Of a stretch of 64,000 nucleotides of DNA, positions 37,934 to 51,037 are shown in pieces (the first letter of the stretch is position 1; every line of letters begins with the position of its first letter). The translations under genes and the position numbers were made by a program. The DNA comes from an uncultured Nitrospira sp. Its GTDB lineage: Bacteria; Nitrospirota; Nitrospiria; Nitrospirales; Nitrospiraceae. The DNA lies in contig CABVSR010000013.1 of NCBI GenBank assembly GCA_902500995.1, positions 1 to 64,000 on the forward strand, given 5' to 3'. Under the pieces are notes generated by a model. That model was given only the letters and a program-made list of their open reading frames with translations. It was not told the DNA's origin and made no database searches.

Positions 37934-38389
37934 ATCGTCCCCCGCCCCCACCACCGGCAGTTCCGGAAAGGCGCGTTTGCGTTCCAACCGGGTGTCCGAC
38001 CCGAGCACCTTGTCGAGAATCCCGTTGACGAACTTGGAGGCCTCTTCATCGCCGAAACTTTTCGCCAGCTCGATCGCCTCATTCAGCGTGACCTTCGCCG
38101 GCACCTCGGGGGCATAGAGCAATTCAAAACAGCCCAGGCGAAGAATATTGCGATCGATGATCGGCATGCGGCCGACCTTCCAATTGGTGGCGTGGGCGCC
38201 GATCACTGTGTCCAGTTCTTTCTTATGCTCCCTGACCCCGGCCACCAATCGCTCCGCAAACACCCGCAGATCATCGGCAAGGGGATAGTGCGCCCAGAAA
38301 TCGTCCAGCCAAGGACCAGCCTGACCATGTATGTCATATTGAAAGAGAATCTGTACCGCCCGTTCACGGGCTTGATGTCGAGAGGCCAT
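37910..38389 (-). CDS. nusB: Transcription antitermination factor NusB
   Basis: Binds boxA RNA with NusE and acts in rRNA antitermination. The start at 38389 ([20 protein letters not shown]) is the family N-terminus; a longer frame upstream overlaps ribH and is not used. 159 residues, all helical, with [11 protein letters not shown] and the [20 protein letters not shown] signature. The last residues and stop codon are formed by an intergenic repeat. Gene order ribBA-ribH-nusB is common. Confidence 0.95.
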   Translation of the reverse strand: MASRHQARERAVQILFQYDIHGQAGPWLDDFWAHYPLADDLRVFAERLVAGVREHKKELDTVIGAHATNWKVGRMPIIDRNILRLGCFELLYAPEVPAKVTLNEAIELAKSFGDEEASKFVNGILDKVLGSDTRLERKRAFPELPVVGAGDDGNVKRET

Positions 38390-38402
38390 AGTCCAACGCC
38401 GG

Positions 38403-38942
38403 TCAGCGTGTCGACCTCGGGGCCGTTCGTCGGGCTGGTCGTGAGGAGGCGGCGGGCGGCACGCCCTCGAGCTCTTCTTTCTTGAGCTGCCGCATGACAT
38501 TGACCATTTCAATCGCTGTCTTCGCGGCATCGGCCCCGCGATTGAGTTTCGCCGGATCCGCGCGTTCGACCGCCTGCGCCACCGTATCAGTCGTGAGCAC
38601 TCCGAAGACCACCGGCAGATTCGTTTCCAGAGAAGCCTGCAGAATGCCGCGGCTGACTTCGGCGCTGATAAATTCAAAATGAGGCGTGTCACCTCGGATG
38701 ACGGCGCCCAGACAGATCACCGCATCGAAACGACCGGACCGGGCCAGCTGGCGGGCGACGAGAGGGATTTCGAACGCGCCGGGCACCCGCACGACCTCGA
38801 TCGCCTCATCGGACGCCCCGGCGGCAGTCAGCGCCTTGATGCACTCGGTCAGGAGGCGGCTGGTGACGGATTTATTGAATTTGCTCGCGACAATCCCGAC
38901 AGCCAGACCTGCCGCGTTTTGGGAGCCCTTGCGAAGCTTCAT
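38403..38942 (-). CDS. ribH: 6,7-dimethyl-8-ribityllumazine synthase
   Basis: Penultimate enzyme of riboflavin synthesis. Core of about 155 residues with [32 protein letters not shown] and [15 protein letters not shown]; His of TPHFE is catalytic. Unusual C-terminal extension of about 20 residues, basic and proline-rich. 13 nt upstream of nusB; about 150 nt after ribBA. Confidence 0.96.
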   Translation of the reverse strand: MKLRKGSQNAAGLAVGIVASKFNKSVTSRLLTECIKALTAAGASDEAIEVVRVPGAFEIPLVARQLARSGRFDAVICLGAVIRGDTPHFEFISAEVSRGILQASLETNLPVVFGVLTTDTVAQAVERADPAKLNRGADAAKTAIEMVNVMRQLKKEELEGVPPAASSRPARRTAPRSTR

Positions 38943-39092
38943 GGAATGCGATACCGATTGAGACGATTCATGGATTGCGCGTCTGTCGAAGAAAGAGGGC
39001 GATCATACCTGGAAACCCCCTCAAATGGCTACACGTTTCGGCTGCGCCTCTTCCTACAAACCCGCTCCGGAAGACGAGGCACCGCGGGCAGG

Positions 39093-40301
39093 TTACACTT
39101 TTTTCAATAGGTGACCGAGCTTTGCTTTTTTGGTGCGGAGATACTTTTCATTATCCGCTCGCGGCGCGATTTCAATCGGCACCCGCTCGACCACTTTGAG
39201 CCCATACCCTTCGATGCCGACAATCTTCCGCGGATTGTTGGTGATCAAGCGGATCTTGTGCAGCCCGAGCTGGACGAGGATCTGCGCCCCAACGCCATAA
39301 TCGCGCAAATCGGCTTTGAAACCGAGTTGAAGATTCGCTTCGACTGTATCGCTGCCGGAATCCTGGAGCCCATAGGCCCTGATTTTGTTCAGCAGGCCGA
39401 TTCCGCGCCCTTCCTGATTGAGATACAGCAATACCCCGCGGCCGTCCTTCTGAATGATTTCCATGGCCCGGTGAAGTTGCTCACGACAATCACATCGCAG
39501 CGATCCCAGCACGTCCGCCGTCAAGCAGCCGGAGTGGACCCGCACGAGCATGGGCGTCTCGGCATCCGCCTGCCCTTTCACCAACGCAATGTGCGTGGCC
39601 CCATCGATTTCACTCTCGAATGCAATCGCCTCAAAATCACCGAACATGGTCGGCAGGAACGCGCTGGCCGCCCGCCGCACAAAGGTTTCACGATGCATCC
39701 GGTACTCGATCAAGGCTTTGATCGTCACCATCTTCAATTTGTGCCGCTTGGCGAACTTGGTCAATTCGGCCACGCGCGCCATCGTCCCGTCTTCATTCAT
39801 GATTTCGCAGATGACGCCGGCGGGATAGAGCCCGGCGAGGCGCGCCAAGTCCACCGACCCTTCGGTCTGCCCCGCGCGCCGCAGCACGCCGCCGACTTGC
39901 GCCTTCAGTGGAAAAATGTGCCCGGGACGCGCCAGGTCAGCCGGTGTACTGCGCGGATCGATTGCGACATGGATCGTCGTCGCGCGATCGGCCGCCGAAA
40001 TACCCGTCGTGATCCCTTTGCGGGCATCGACCGACACCGTAAACGCCGTGCCGAAGGTGGCCGTATTTTCCGCAGCCTGCGGCGCGAGCTGCAACTCCTC
40101 CACCCGATCCGGTGTCAGGGCCAGGCAGATCAACCCGCGCGCATGTTTGGCCATGAAGTTGACCGCCTGCGGGGTCACCTTGCTGGCCGCCATCACGAGA
40201 TCCCCTTCGTTCTCACGGTCTTCATCATCCACGAGGATGATGAACTTCCCCTTCTTGATGTCGCGAATGGCTTCTTCGATCGAATTAAACGGTGTCGCCA
40301 T
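39093..40301 (-). CDS. ribBA: Bifunctional DHBP synthase / GTP cyclohydrolase II
   Basis: Supplies both precursors of riboflavin. The N-terminal half (1-205) is 3,4-dihydroxy-2-butanone-4-phosphate synthase ([23 protein letters not shown]). The C-terminal half (206-402) is GTP cyclohydrolase II with zinc cysteines in [20 protein letters not shown] and [14 protein letters not shown]. The 63-nt upstream gap is too short for an FMN riboswitch and none is seen. Confidence 0.97.
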   Translation of the reverse strand: MATPFNSIEEAIRDIKKGKFIILVDDEDRENEGDLVMAASKVTPQAVNFMAKHARGLICLALTPDRVEELQLAPQAAENTATFGTAFTVSVDARKGITTGISAADRATTIHVAIDPRSTPADLARPGHIFPLKAQVGGVLRRAGQTEGSVDLARLAGLYPAGVICEIMNEDGTMARVAELTKFAKRHKLKMVTIKALIEYRMHRETFVRRAASAFLPTMFGDFEAIAFESEIDGATHIALVKGQADAETPMLVRVHSGCLTADVLGSLRCDCREQLHRAMEIIQKDGRGVLLYLNQEGRGIGLLNKIRAYGLQDSGSDTVEANLQLGFKADLRDYGVGAQILVQLGLHKIRLITNNPRKIVGIEGYGLKVVERVPIEIAPRADNEKYLRTKKAKLGHLLKKV

Positions 40302-40364
40302 AGTCCCTCAATTGTGCAGACCGGCCTGCGTGGATGCTCAGCTAACCCTTTTCAAATCACCCTG

Positions 40365-41606
40365 TCAACGGGAAAAACCTTGGGCGTTGGAGGTCTGCGC
40401 GACGGACCGGGGACGCCATCGCAGGGCCGAACTCACCGTCAATGCGGCAGCCATGCTCGCCAGCGCCAATCCGAGAAATCCGGGCACAAACGTCCCTGTC
40501 CCTTCCCGGAGCAGACCGAACCCAATCGGCACAAAGAACCCGCCGATCCCTCCGGCAGCCCCGACTAGGCCCGACGCCAAACCGATATCCTTTGGAAACC
40601 ATTCCGAGACGATTTGAAAGATGACCCCGTTGCCGAATCCCATGACAGCGATGGTCACCGTCAGCAGGCCGGCCAGCCAGGGCAAGGCGGGAAGCGATGC
40701 AGCCAACGCCGTCGCGAGAGCAAGCACCACAAACAGGCCGGCCAGAACCGGCAGACCGCCCCAGCGATCCGCCACGTATCCACCGACCGGGCGAATGAGG
40801 CTCCCGATCAATCCGCAGAGCGCGGCAATAGCGCCACCGATGATCGGGTCGCTGCCGTACTGATCATGCAGCAGCACCGGGAGAAAACTCGTGAGGCCGA
40901 CAAATCCGCCGAACGTAATCCCGTAGACCAGGCAGAGCCAATAGACCGGCGGCACATGGACCATCCCCCAGGCCTGCCGCCACCAGGCGCCTCCTATGGC
41001 AGAACGGGTTGGAGACTCTTTTCTCACCACCAGAGCAAACAGGCCCAGGGTCACCAGAACCGGACCCGCCATGATCCCGCAGGCCCCATGCCATCCCAGC
41101 TGGGCTTCCCAGCGTGGCGCCAACAGCAACACCAGCACGGTTCCGATATTGCCGGACGCGACCAATCCCAACACCAGGCCTTGATGAGCAGGAGGGTACA
41201 CCCGGCTGGCAACCGGCATGGCCACGGCAAAACTTGCCCCGCCGGCGCCCAGGAGCAGCGCAATGGCCAGCAATTCGACATACTCTGTCCCGCTCAACGC
41301 CGCCCAGACGATCGCAATCAGTTGCAGGCCCAACACCACAAGACCGGTTCGCCTGGATCCGTACCAATCGCAAGCCCAACCGGCCACCACCCGCGATAAC
41401 GCGCCGCTCAGAAGCGGGAGCGCGACCACCAGACTCAGTTGCGTCGCGGTCAGGTGAAGATCGTCACCGATCGCCACGGCCAACGCCCCGAAGAGCACCC
41501 ACACCATGAAACTGACGGTGAGATGCAGCCAGGCACCGGCCAAGGTCGGCCAATGCCCGCTGCGCAGGGCGCTTTCCAATGTTCTGAGACTTCCCCACGA
41601 GTTCAT
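40365..41606 (-). CDS. NarK/NasA-type nitrate/nitrite transporter (MFS)
   Basis: 413 residues with 12 predicted hydrophobic helices. The two nitrate-signature regions of the NNP family are recognisable: GAGGASFAVAMPVASR in helix 5 and MGFGNGVIFQIVSEWFPKD...GLVGAAGGIGGFFVP in helices 10-11. Probably imports nitrate/nitrite or exchanges them at the inner membrane. The start at 41606 (MNSWGSLRTLESAL) is chosen; the longer open frame upstream overlaps a promoter region. Divergent from the sigma factor gene. Confidence 0.88.
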   Translation of the reverse strand: MNSWGSLRTLESALRSGHWPTLAGAWLHLTVSFMVWVLFGALAVAIGDDLHLTATQLSLVVALPLLSGALSRVVAGWACDWYGSRRTGLVVLGLQLIAIVWAALSGTEYVELLAIALLLGAGGASFAVAMPVASRVYPPAHQGLVLGLVASGNIGTVLVLLLAPRWEAQLGWHGACGIMAGPVLVTLGLFALVVRKESPTRSAIGGAWWRQAWGMVHVPPVYWLCLVYGITFGGFVGLTSFLPVLLHDQYGSDPIIGGAIAALCGLIGSLIRPVGGYVADRWGGLPVLAGLFVVLALATALAASLPALPWLAGLLTVTIAVMGFGNGVIFQIVSEWFPKDIGLASGLVGAAGGIGGFFVPIGFGLLREGTGTFVPGFLGLALASMAAALTVSSALRWRPRSVAQTSNAQGFSR

Positions 41607-41717
41607 GTCGCGCTGCTGATTCCTCACATGACTCCGGTTTTCAGCACCAACGCGCACTATACGAGGCGCGATTTCACCGGCGCAAGAGAGGCAGGAACGG
41701 CTCGGCCCGGTTCGTTG

Positions 41718-41745
41718 TTGCCCGGCACCTGACATCTGGTATAGT
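41718..41745 (+). promoter_or_regulatory. Candidate promoter for the RpoH-like sigma gene
   Basis: TTGCCC (41718-41723), 16-nt spacer, TATAGT (41740-41745) preceded by TGG (extended -10). It lies 33 nt before the ATG at 41778. Confidence 0.45.
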
Positions 41746-41777
41746 CAGTCCCTGTCTTTTTCACGGATTCGATTCGC

Positions 41778-42812
41778 ATGAAACAACGGAAGCCAAAGCG
41801 CGATGCCGATTCCGGTTCACAGGCGGAGCTGGACGAGGACGACGTCCATGAATCGGAGTCTCCGGAGCCCATGGAGCCGACGGACGAGGAGGTGACGGAA
41901 GAACATGAGGCGGCCGACCGGCAATCCTCCAAGGAGCCGCAGTCCGCCCCCTTAAGCACGTCCCTGGTTCCCGTCACGACCCTGCAGCAATACCTGACGG
42001 AAATTCGCCGCTATCCCTATTTGAGCAAGGAAGAAGAGTTACGCCTCTTCGAGGAGTATCAGCTGCGCGGGAGCCGCGATGCGGCGATGAAGCTCATTCT
42101 GGCCAATCTGCGGGTCTCCGTCTCCATCGCCTCCGAATACCTGCACACAGGCGCCGACCATATGGACTTGATCCAGGAAGGCAATGTCGGGCTGCTCCAG
42201 GCCATCAAGAAATTCGACCCGACGAAAAACGTGCGCTTTTACGCCTACGCGGCCTGGTGGTCGCGGGCCTACATTCTCCGCTACCTACTGAACACCTATC
42301 GCCTGATTAAGGTCGGTACCACCCAGGATCAACGCAAGCTCTTCTACAATCTGAAGAAGGAAAAGGCCAAGCTTGAACGCGAAGGTTTTGCGCCGGACAG
42401 CAAACTCCTGGCCGACCGTCTCAACGTACGAGAGCGCGATGTCATCGAAATGGATCAGCGGCTGGGCAATTGGGAGTTGTCGCTGGATCAGCCCATCGGC
42501 CAGGAGCATGACGGCACGTTGATGGACGTCCTCCCCGCCCATGAGGAGCCCGCTGACGAACAACTGGCCGACACCCAGCTGAAGGCCCTGTTTCGACGCA
42601 AGCTGGCGGAGTTCACCAAAACCCTCGACGAGCGCGAGGAAGACATCCTCCGCAATCGCATCCTCTCCGAAACGCCGCTCACGCTGGAAGACATGGGCGC
42701 CAAGTATGGCATCACCAAGGAACGCACCAGGCAGCTGGAGGCGCGAATCATTTCGCGGCTCCGGGATTTCATCAAAAAGGATGTGAAGGACTTTGACCGT
42801 CTTCGGATGTAA
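41778..42812 (+). CDS. RpoH-like alternative sigma factor
   Basis: A 344-residue sigma-70 family protein. After an acidic N-terminal extension of about 65 residues come region 1.2 (LQQYLTEIRRYPYLSKEEE), region 2 (NLRVSVSIASEYLHTGADHMDLIQEGN; FYAYAAWWSRAYILRYLL), an RpoH-box-like segment TTQDQRKLFYNLKKEK, and region 4 with the TKERTRQLEARI helix-turn-helix. The RpoH box and the groESL operon about 2 kb downstream suggest a heat-shock-type sigma. No region 1.1, so it is not the primary sigma. Which promoters it reads is untested. Confidence 0.85.
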   Translation: MKQRKPKRDADSGSQAELDEDDVHESESPEPMEPTDEEVTEEHEAADRQSSKEPQSAPLSTSLVPVTTLQQYLTEIRRYPYLSKEEELRLFEEYQLRGSRDAAMKLILANLRVSVSIASEYLHTGADHMDLIQEGNVGLLQAIKKFDPTKNVRFYAYAAWWSRAYILRYLLNTYRLIKVGTTQDQRKLFYNLKKEKAKLEREGFAPDSKLLADRLNVRERDVIEMDQRLGNWELSLDQPIGQEHDGTLMDVLPAHEEPADEQLADTQLKALFRRKLAEFTKTLDEREEDILRNRILSETPLTLEDMGAKYGITKERTRQLEARIISRLRDFIKKDVKDFDRLRM

Positions 42813-44340
42813 GGCGAGGCGCCAGGGCCGCATCGTCCTCGCCGGGCTCCTGCTCTCCCTCCTTAGTCTCCCTCCCGCCCGTGCCGCCTCCCCGATCACG
42901 CTGGAGAATGCCCGCCCCGGGCAGTCCGACTGGGTCCTGACCGATCCCGCCGACCATGAAGTCGAGGGCTACGCCTCGGCGACCAGCATCCAGCGCGGCG
43001 AGCCGCTTCGCCTGTACATTCACAGCACCGATCCCGCCGTAACGCTCGCAGTCTATCGCATGGGGTGGTATGGCGGGGCCGGCGCAAGATTAATACGTGG
43101 CGGTATGACAATCCCGGGCATCCGGCAACCCATGCCGACGTCGGATCCCGTGACCGGCCTCATCGAATGCCAGTGGCAGGTGTCCTACCTCCTGACCACC
43201 GCATCACCCGAGGCTTCTGACTGGCTCAGCGGCGTGTATCTCATCAAGCTGACCGGCTCGGCCAGCGGCAAGCAGAGCTATATCATCTTTGTGATCAGGG
43301 AAGACGATCGACCGTCGGATGTTCTCTTCCAATCCAGCGTGACGACCTTTCAGGCCTACAACAATTGGGGCGGGAAATCGACCTATCCGTCCAACAGCCG
43401 GGATGAGCAATGGGCACGGAAGGTCTCCTTCAACCGTCCCTACGGGCGGAGCCAGCATCCTCGGGGCGGAAGCGGCGTGGGGGCAGGCGAATTCCTGACC
43501 GCGATGTCGATTCATCCGACCCGTGCCCTCTCCACTGCCGGCTGGGAATACAACATGGTGCGATGGCTGGAGCGGAATGGATACGATGTGACCTATAGCA
43601 CCGACATCGATACCCATACGCAGCCGGAGTTTTGGAAAGGACACCGGGCTTGGTTATCCGTCGGGCACGACGAATATTGGTCGCGTGACATGCGACGCCA
43701 TGTCGAGGCGGCTCGCGATCATGGCGTCGGGCTCGGGTTTTTTTCCGCCAATACCTGCTATTGGCACATCAGACTGGAACCCAGCCTCCTGACGGGAGAA
43801 CCGGACCGCACCATGGTGAGCTATAAGGAAGTCGCGCTCCTGGAAGACCCTCTCGCCCTGGATGGCAACCCCTCGAATGATCATCTGATCACCGTCCAAT
43901 GGCGCGAGGCTCCGGTGCAACAGCCGGAACAGACGCTGCTGGGCGTGATGTTTGGAACGGTCCCAGTGGATGGAGATATTCTCATTACTCAATCTACGCA
44001 TCCGCTGTTTGAGGGCGTCGACCTGCCCCCCGACCATCGTCTATCCGGCCTGCTGGGCTATGAAATCGACCAGGCGTTTCCCGGCGGACCAGCCGGCCTG
44101 ACCGTCCTGGCACATTCTCCCTACCTGAAGGATGGACAGGTGAGCCATGGCGACATGACCCTCTATCGGGCCGAAAGCGGCGCTCCCGTCTTCGCTGCAG
44201 GGACGATCCAATGGAGCTGGGGCCTCGACGATTACAATGCTCCGTCCTTACGCACCGCCCGATCCAGCGACGCAGTGCAACAAATGACCGTCAACGTATT
44301 GAGATTGCTCGTCTCTGGGGCTGCCGAAACGCCTCAGTGA
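42793..44340 (+). CDS. Exported DMFA2_C-like protein
   Basis: The frame overlaps the sigma gene by 20 nt and begins with TTG (42793); a signal peptide follows (GRIVLAGLLLSLLSLPPARA). In about 515 residues it has an N-terminal beta-domain (about 35-165) and a C-terminal alpha/beta domain with FQSSVTTFQAYNNWGGKSTY and GHDEYWS, as in the family named after the N,N-dimethylformamidase large subunit C-terminus. Most members are of unknown function, so dimethylformamide hydrolysis is not implied. No dimethylformamidase small subunit is adjacent. Confidence 0.75.
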   Translation: MTVFGCKARRQGRIVLAGLLLSLLSLPPARAASPITLENARPGQSDWVLTDPADHEVEGYASATSIQRGEPLRLYIHSTDPAVTLAVYRMGWYGGAGARLIRGGMTIPGIRQPMPTSDPVTGLIECQWQVSYLLTTASPEASDWLSGVYLIKLTGSASGKQSYIIFVIREDDRPSDVLFQSSVTTFQAYNNWGGKSTYPSNSRDEQWARKVSFNRPYGRSQHPRGGSGVGAGEFLTAMSIHPTRALSTAGWEYNMVRWLERNGYDVTYSTDIDTHTQPEFWKGHRAWLSVGHDEYWSRDMRRHVEAARDHGVGLGFFSANTCYWHIRLEPSLLTGEPDRTMVSYKEVALLEDPLALDGNPSNDHLITVQWREAPVQQPEQTLLGVMFGTVPVDGDILITQSTHPLFEGVDLPPDHRLSGLLGYEIDQAFPGGPAGLTVLAHSPYLKDGQVSHGDMTLYRAESGAPVFAAGTIQWSWGLDDYNAPSLRTARSSDAVQQMTVNVLRLLVSGAAETPQ

Positions 44341-44654
44341 GAAACGCCGGTCGTCTCCCGACTCCCGTAGCAACCTGCGGTTCCGCCTCAGTGCCACCAG
44401 GCTCTCATACGGCCCGCGTCGAGCCAACGAGCCGCAGAATTCGTAGAATCAATAACTTGCGCGATACTTTGTCGTTGCATCTGGCGGAAGAATAATTTTA
44501 TAGTCATCCATTGACTTCCCTCGTCATAGCGCTATCTATGACTCGAGTTTTCTGCAGGTAGCCCTTGCAGTAACACGTCAGAGCTGAATTTCCAGCTTTC
44601 ACACAACTGTACATCGGGGCCTCGACGCTCACTAATCTAGAAGGAGGATTGGGT
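44341..44654. other. groESL upstream region
   Basis: About 310 bases without a gene. It holds two candidate promoters and a palindromic site described separately. No CIRCE element (TTAGCACTC-N9-GAGTGCTAA) was found, so HrcA control is not indicated. AAGGAGG (44641-44647) is the groES ribosome-binding site. Confidence 0.5.
44475..44542 (+). promoter_or_regulatory. Candidate groESL promoters with palindromic operator-like site
   Basis: Candidate 1: TTGCAT (44475-44480), 18 nt, TATAGT (44499-44504). Candidate 2: TTGACT (44511-44516), 16 nt, TATCTA (44533-44538). Over the second -10 lies GTCATAG (44523-44529) repeated inversely as CTATGAC (44536-44542), with the inner perfect palindrome ATAGCGCTAT (44526-44535). 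A repressor binding here would block candidate 2. Confidence 0.4.
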
Positions 44655-44957
44655 ATGGCTACGGAATCGAAAGAGAAGAAATCAACGGCGGCGAAGAATT
44701 TCCAGCCGCTCGGTGATCGCCTGTTCGTCACCTACACAGAAGAAATGGAACGAACCTCGGGCGGCATTTATGTGCCTGACTCCGCGAAAGAGAAGCCGCA
44801 GCGGGGTATCGTGCAGGCCATCGGAAAGAAGGTCGAGAACATCAAGGTCGGCGATCAGGTGTTGTTCGACAAGTATTCCGGCAGCAAGCTGCGGATCGAC
44901 GACGAAGAGTGCCTCATCCTCAAGGAAGAAGACATCCTGGGTATCTTCACCCACTAA
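44655..44957 (+). CDS. groES: Co-chaperonin GroES
   Basis: Heptameric lid of the GroEL chaperonin. 100 residues; start ATG at 44655 follows AAGGAGG. Family features: NFQPLGDRLFV, the mobile loop ERTSGGIYVPDSAKEKPQRG and the end ECLILKEEDILGIF. An N-terminal extension of about 12 residues (TESKEKKSTAAK) is unusual but mild. groEL follows after 50 nt with its own ribosome-binding site. Confidence 0.98.
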   Translation: MATESKEKKSTAAKNFQPLGDRLFVTYTEEMERTSGGIYVPDSAKEKPQRGIVQAIGKKVENIKVGDQVLFDKYSGSKLRIDDEECLILKEEDILGIFTH

Positions 44958-44995
44958 TTTTCACCAACCCGACGAACGACTATTCTGACGATTAA

Positions 44996-48459
<3,464 letters not shown>

Positions 48460-48467
48460 GGCGCCGC

Positions 48468-48496
48468 ATTATACTGGCGCAATTCTTCCGGTACAA
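48468..48496 (-). promoter_or_regulatory. Promoter for GlnE-like unit 1 (divergent region)
   Basis: On the minus strand TTGTAC (48496-48491), 17 nt, perfect TATAAT (48473-48468), only 8 nt before the ATG at 48459. On the plus strand TATACT (48513-48518) lies 11 nt before the ATG at 48530 but lacks a good -35. The two GlnE-like genes are thus driven from a 70-bp gap with very short leaders. Confidence 0.5.
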
Positions 48497-48529
48497 CGAG
48501 ACCACCTTCGGGTATACTCCTCGGCAATC

Positions 48530-50806
48530 ATGCCGCATGCGAACATCGATCGCGACCGGATCCTCGCCACCCTGGCCCCGCTCTGTCCGGGCGTCGAGGC
48601 CGACATCCTCCAAGACTTCACGACCAGGATGGATCAGGATTATTTTGCGGCGTTTCCACCCAATATTCTTGCCGGACATGTCAGGCTGGCCGCGCTGCTG
48701 ACACCTGATCATCCCTGCGAAGTTCGATTCGCAAAGCTCGACCGCAAACGGTGGACGATCACGATCGTGGCCTACGATTACTTTTCGGAATTCGCCACGA
48801 TCTGCGGACTGCTCTCGGCATTCGGATTGAATATCGAAGAAGGACGCATCTTTACCTCCGCGGAAAGCGAACCGGCGCGGTCCGGTCATTCGCACGCTCC
48901 CTACGGCACCCGCCCCAGGCCGCAGGGCCGTCCGGGACTCACGCGCAAAAAGATCGTGGACGTCTTTACCGTAAGTCCCACCGAAGCACAGACGTTCGCC
49001 GCCGAAGACCAAAGCCGGCTGGCGGATCAACTTTCGCGCATGATCCTGCTGCTGGATAGCAACCAATTCGACGAAGCGCGGCAACAGGTCAACCGGCAGC
49101 TGATCGAACACCTGGGGAAACAGCGCAGTTCTTTCAGCGGCCTGCTCCATACCGTGCACATCACCTTCGACAACAGCCAGTCGGCGACGGACACGATCAT
49201 GGACATCCGGTCAGACGACACGCCGGCGTTTCTCTACGCCTTCGCCAATGCGCTGGCCATGCGCAATGTCTATATCAGCAAGGCCCAGTTCGCGATCGAA
49301 GACGGGAAACTGCACGACCGGTTCTATGTCCGCAACCGTTTCGGTCAGAAGCTCTTGGACCCCAGCGACCAGGAGCAACTGCGCCTCACCGCCGTGCTCA
49401 TCAAACAGTTCACCCACGCGCTCACCTGGGCGCCCGACCCGGCCAAAGCGCTGGAATCGTTTGATCAGTTCCTCGACCTCGTGCTCGAGGGTTCGCGCCG
49501 CGCCGGAAAGAAGCAGGCCTGGGACTTCGTCAACGACAAGAAGACGTTTCCCATCCTGGCGCGCCTGCTCGGGGCCAGCGACTTTTTGTGGGAAGATTTT
49601 CTCCGGCGTCAACATGTCAACCTGCTGCCGCTGCTCCAGGACTATCGCGACGCGCCGCTGATCAAGCCGCAAGCCACGCTCCGCAAGGAGCTCAACCGCG
49701 CCATCGCCAAGGCCAAAACTGATGCGGCGCGCAAGGAGGCTCTCAACCGCTTCAAGGATCAAGAATTGTTCCGCATCGACATGAAACACATCGTCGAACC
49801 GGGGACGAACCTTCCCGACTTCTCGCTCGCGATCTCAGAGCTGGCCGAGGTGATCGTGGAACGCAGTCTCACCGATTGCCAAGCCAAGCTCACCAAGCTG
49901 TACGGGTCCCCTCGCCTCTCCAATAAGAAACCCTGCCCCTTCGCCATCCTGGGCGCGGGAAAGTTCGGCGGCCGGGAACTTGGCTATGCCTCCGATATCG
50001 AAGTGCTCTTCGTCTACGCAGGTCCCGGGCACACGACGGGAAAACACGGCATCGAGAACAGCGAATATTTCGAACGGCTGGCGCAGGAACTGCTGCAATG
50101 GATTGAAGCCAAACAGGAAGGCATCTTCCATATCGACGTCCGCCTTCGACCGCACGGCGGGAAGGGGTCCCTCTCGAACGCGTTCGACGAGGTCTGCAAA
50201 TACTATAGCGCCGACGGCCTCGCTGCTCCGTTCGAGCGGCAGGCCCTGATCAAGTTGCGCCATATTGCGGGAGACGCCCCGCTGGGCAAGAAGGTCGAAG
50301 CCCATCGCGACAGTTTTGTGTATAGCGGCGCTCCCTGGGATCTCGCCACCGCGCTCGACCTGCGACGGCAACAGGTGAAGCAGCTGGTCGAGCCGGGTCA
50401 AATCAACCTCAAACATAGCCACGGCGGCATCGTCACGCTGGAATACGCCATTCAATACTTACAGGTCATGCACGGCCATCGCCACTCCAGTTTGCGTACG
50501 CCCAACACGCTGCGAGCCTTGGCCGCTCTAATCGACGTCGGCCTGATCCCGCGCACGACCGGCGAGACTCTGCGCAAGTCCTACCTCTTCATCCGCATGT
50601 TGATCGACGGGCTGCGCATGGTACGCGGCAACACGAAGGACCTTGTCCTCCCGCCAGCGGACTCCGACGAATTCATTTTCCTCGCCCGTCGCGTCGGCTA
50701 TCAAACCGAAGATTGGCAAGCCGGGGCCAAACACCTGCTCTCGGACATCGAACAGCATATGAAACAGAATCGGGAGTTTTTTGAGCAGATGTTCGGGAAG
50801 GTGTGA
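48530..50806 (+). CDS. GlnE-type nucleotidyltransferase fused to N-terminal ACT-like domains
   Basis: 758 residues from the ATG at 48530 (MPHANIDRDRILATLAP). Two ACT-like segments lie at about 74-110 (WTITIVAYDYFSEFATICGL) and about 230-270 (TPAFLYAFANALAMRNVYIS), the latter resembling the GlnD C-terminal ACT. The GlnE-type catalytic domain follows: GAGKFGGRELGYASDIEV (475-492), IDVRLRPHGGKG, and LKHSHGGIVTLEYAIQYLQV. The metal motif is Asp489-x-Glu491 rather than D-x-D. ACT domains normally bind small effectors such as glutamine, so the protein may sense glutamine directly. It is divergent from unit 1. Confidence 0.82.
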   Translation: MPHANIDRDRILATLAPLCPGVEADILQDFTTRMDQDYFAAFPPNILAGHVRLAALLTPDHPCEVRFAKLDRKRWTITIVAYDYFSEFATICGLLSAFGLNIEEGRIFTSAESEPARSGHSHAPYGTRPRPQGRPGLTRKKIVDVFTVSPTEAQTFAAEDQSRLADQLSRMILLLDSNQFDEARQQVNRQLIEHLGKQRSSFSGLLHTVHITFDNSQSATDTIMDIRSDDTPAFLYAFANALAMRNVYISKAQFAIEDGKLHDRFYVRNRFGQKLLDPSDQEQLRLTAVLIKQFTHALTWAPDPAKALESFDQFLDLVLEGSRRAGKKQAWDFVNDKKTFPILARLLGASDFLWEDFLRRQHVNLLPLLQDYRDAPLIKPQATLRKELNRAIAKAKTDAARKEALNRFKDQELFRIDMKHIVEPGTNLPDFSLAISELAEVIVERSLTDCQAKLTKLYGSPRLSNKKPCPFAILGAGKFGGRELGYASDIEVLFVYAGPGHTTGKHGIENSEYFERLAQELLQWIEAKQEGIFHIDVRLRPHGGKGSLSNAFDEVCKYYSADGLAAPFERQALIKLRHIAGDAPLGKKVEAHRDSFVYSGAPWDLATALDLRRQQVKQLVEPGQINLKHSHGGIVTLEYAIQYLQVMHGHRHSSLRTPNTLRALAALIDVGLIPRTTGETLRKSYLFIRMLIDGLRMVRGNTKDLVLPPADSDEFIFLARRVGYQTEDWQAGAKHLLSDIEQHMKQNREFFEQMFGKV

Positions 50807-50929
50807 GGGACGGAGAAAAGCCAGCCGCTCAAGTCGAGTTGGTATTCCGGGCAGATGGGCGCCGGAACCGTCGTGCGCTCCGGCGGCACTTCGAATCAAT
50901 GGGCCTCCGCTACGCAGGGCGCCGCAACC

Positions 50930-50950
50930 GGCGGCCTATTGAAGGCCGCC
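50930..50950. terminator. Hairpin between convergent genes
   Basis: GGCGGCCT (50930-50937) and AGGCCGCC (50943-50950) with a 5-nt loop, in the 230-bp gap after GlnE-like unit 2 and before the convergent glycosidase-like gene. No T tract. The remainder of this gap shows nothing recognisable. Confidence 0.4.
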
Positions 50951-51037
50951 TGCGGCAGCTAACCGGACGGCCGAAACACAGCATCGCGTGAGGTTTTCTG
51001 CGCGAGCGGTGGTCTCTGCGTTTCCATCCGCCTGTTA

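Noticed and set aside
40302-40364. FMN riboswitch before ribBA
   Set aside because: The gap is only 63 nt and shows none of the conserved RFN blocks.
44341-44654. CIRCE element before groES
   Set aside because: No TTAGCACTC-type arm pair is present; only an unrelated palindrome is seen.
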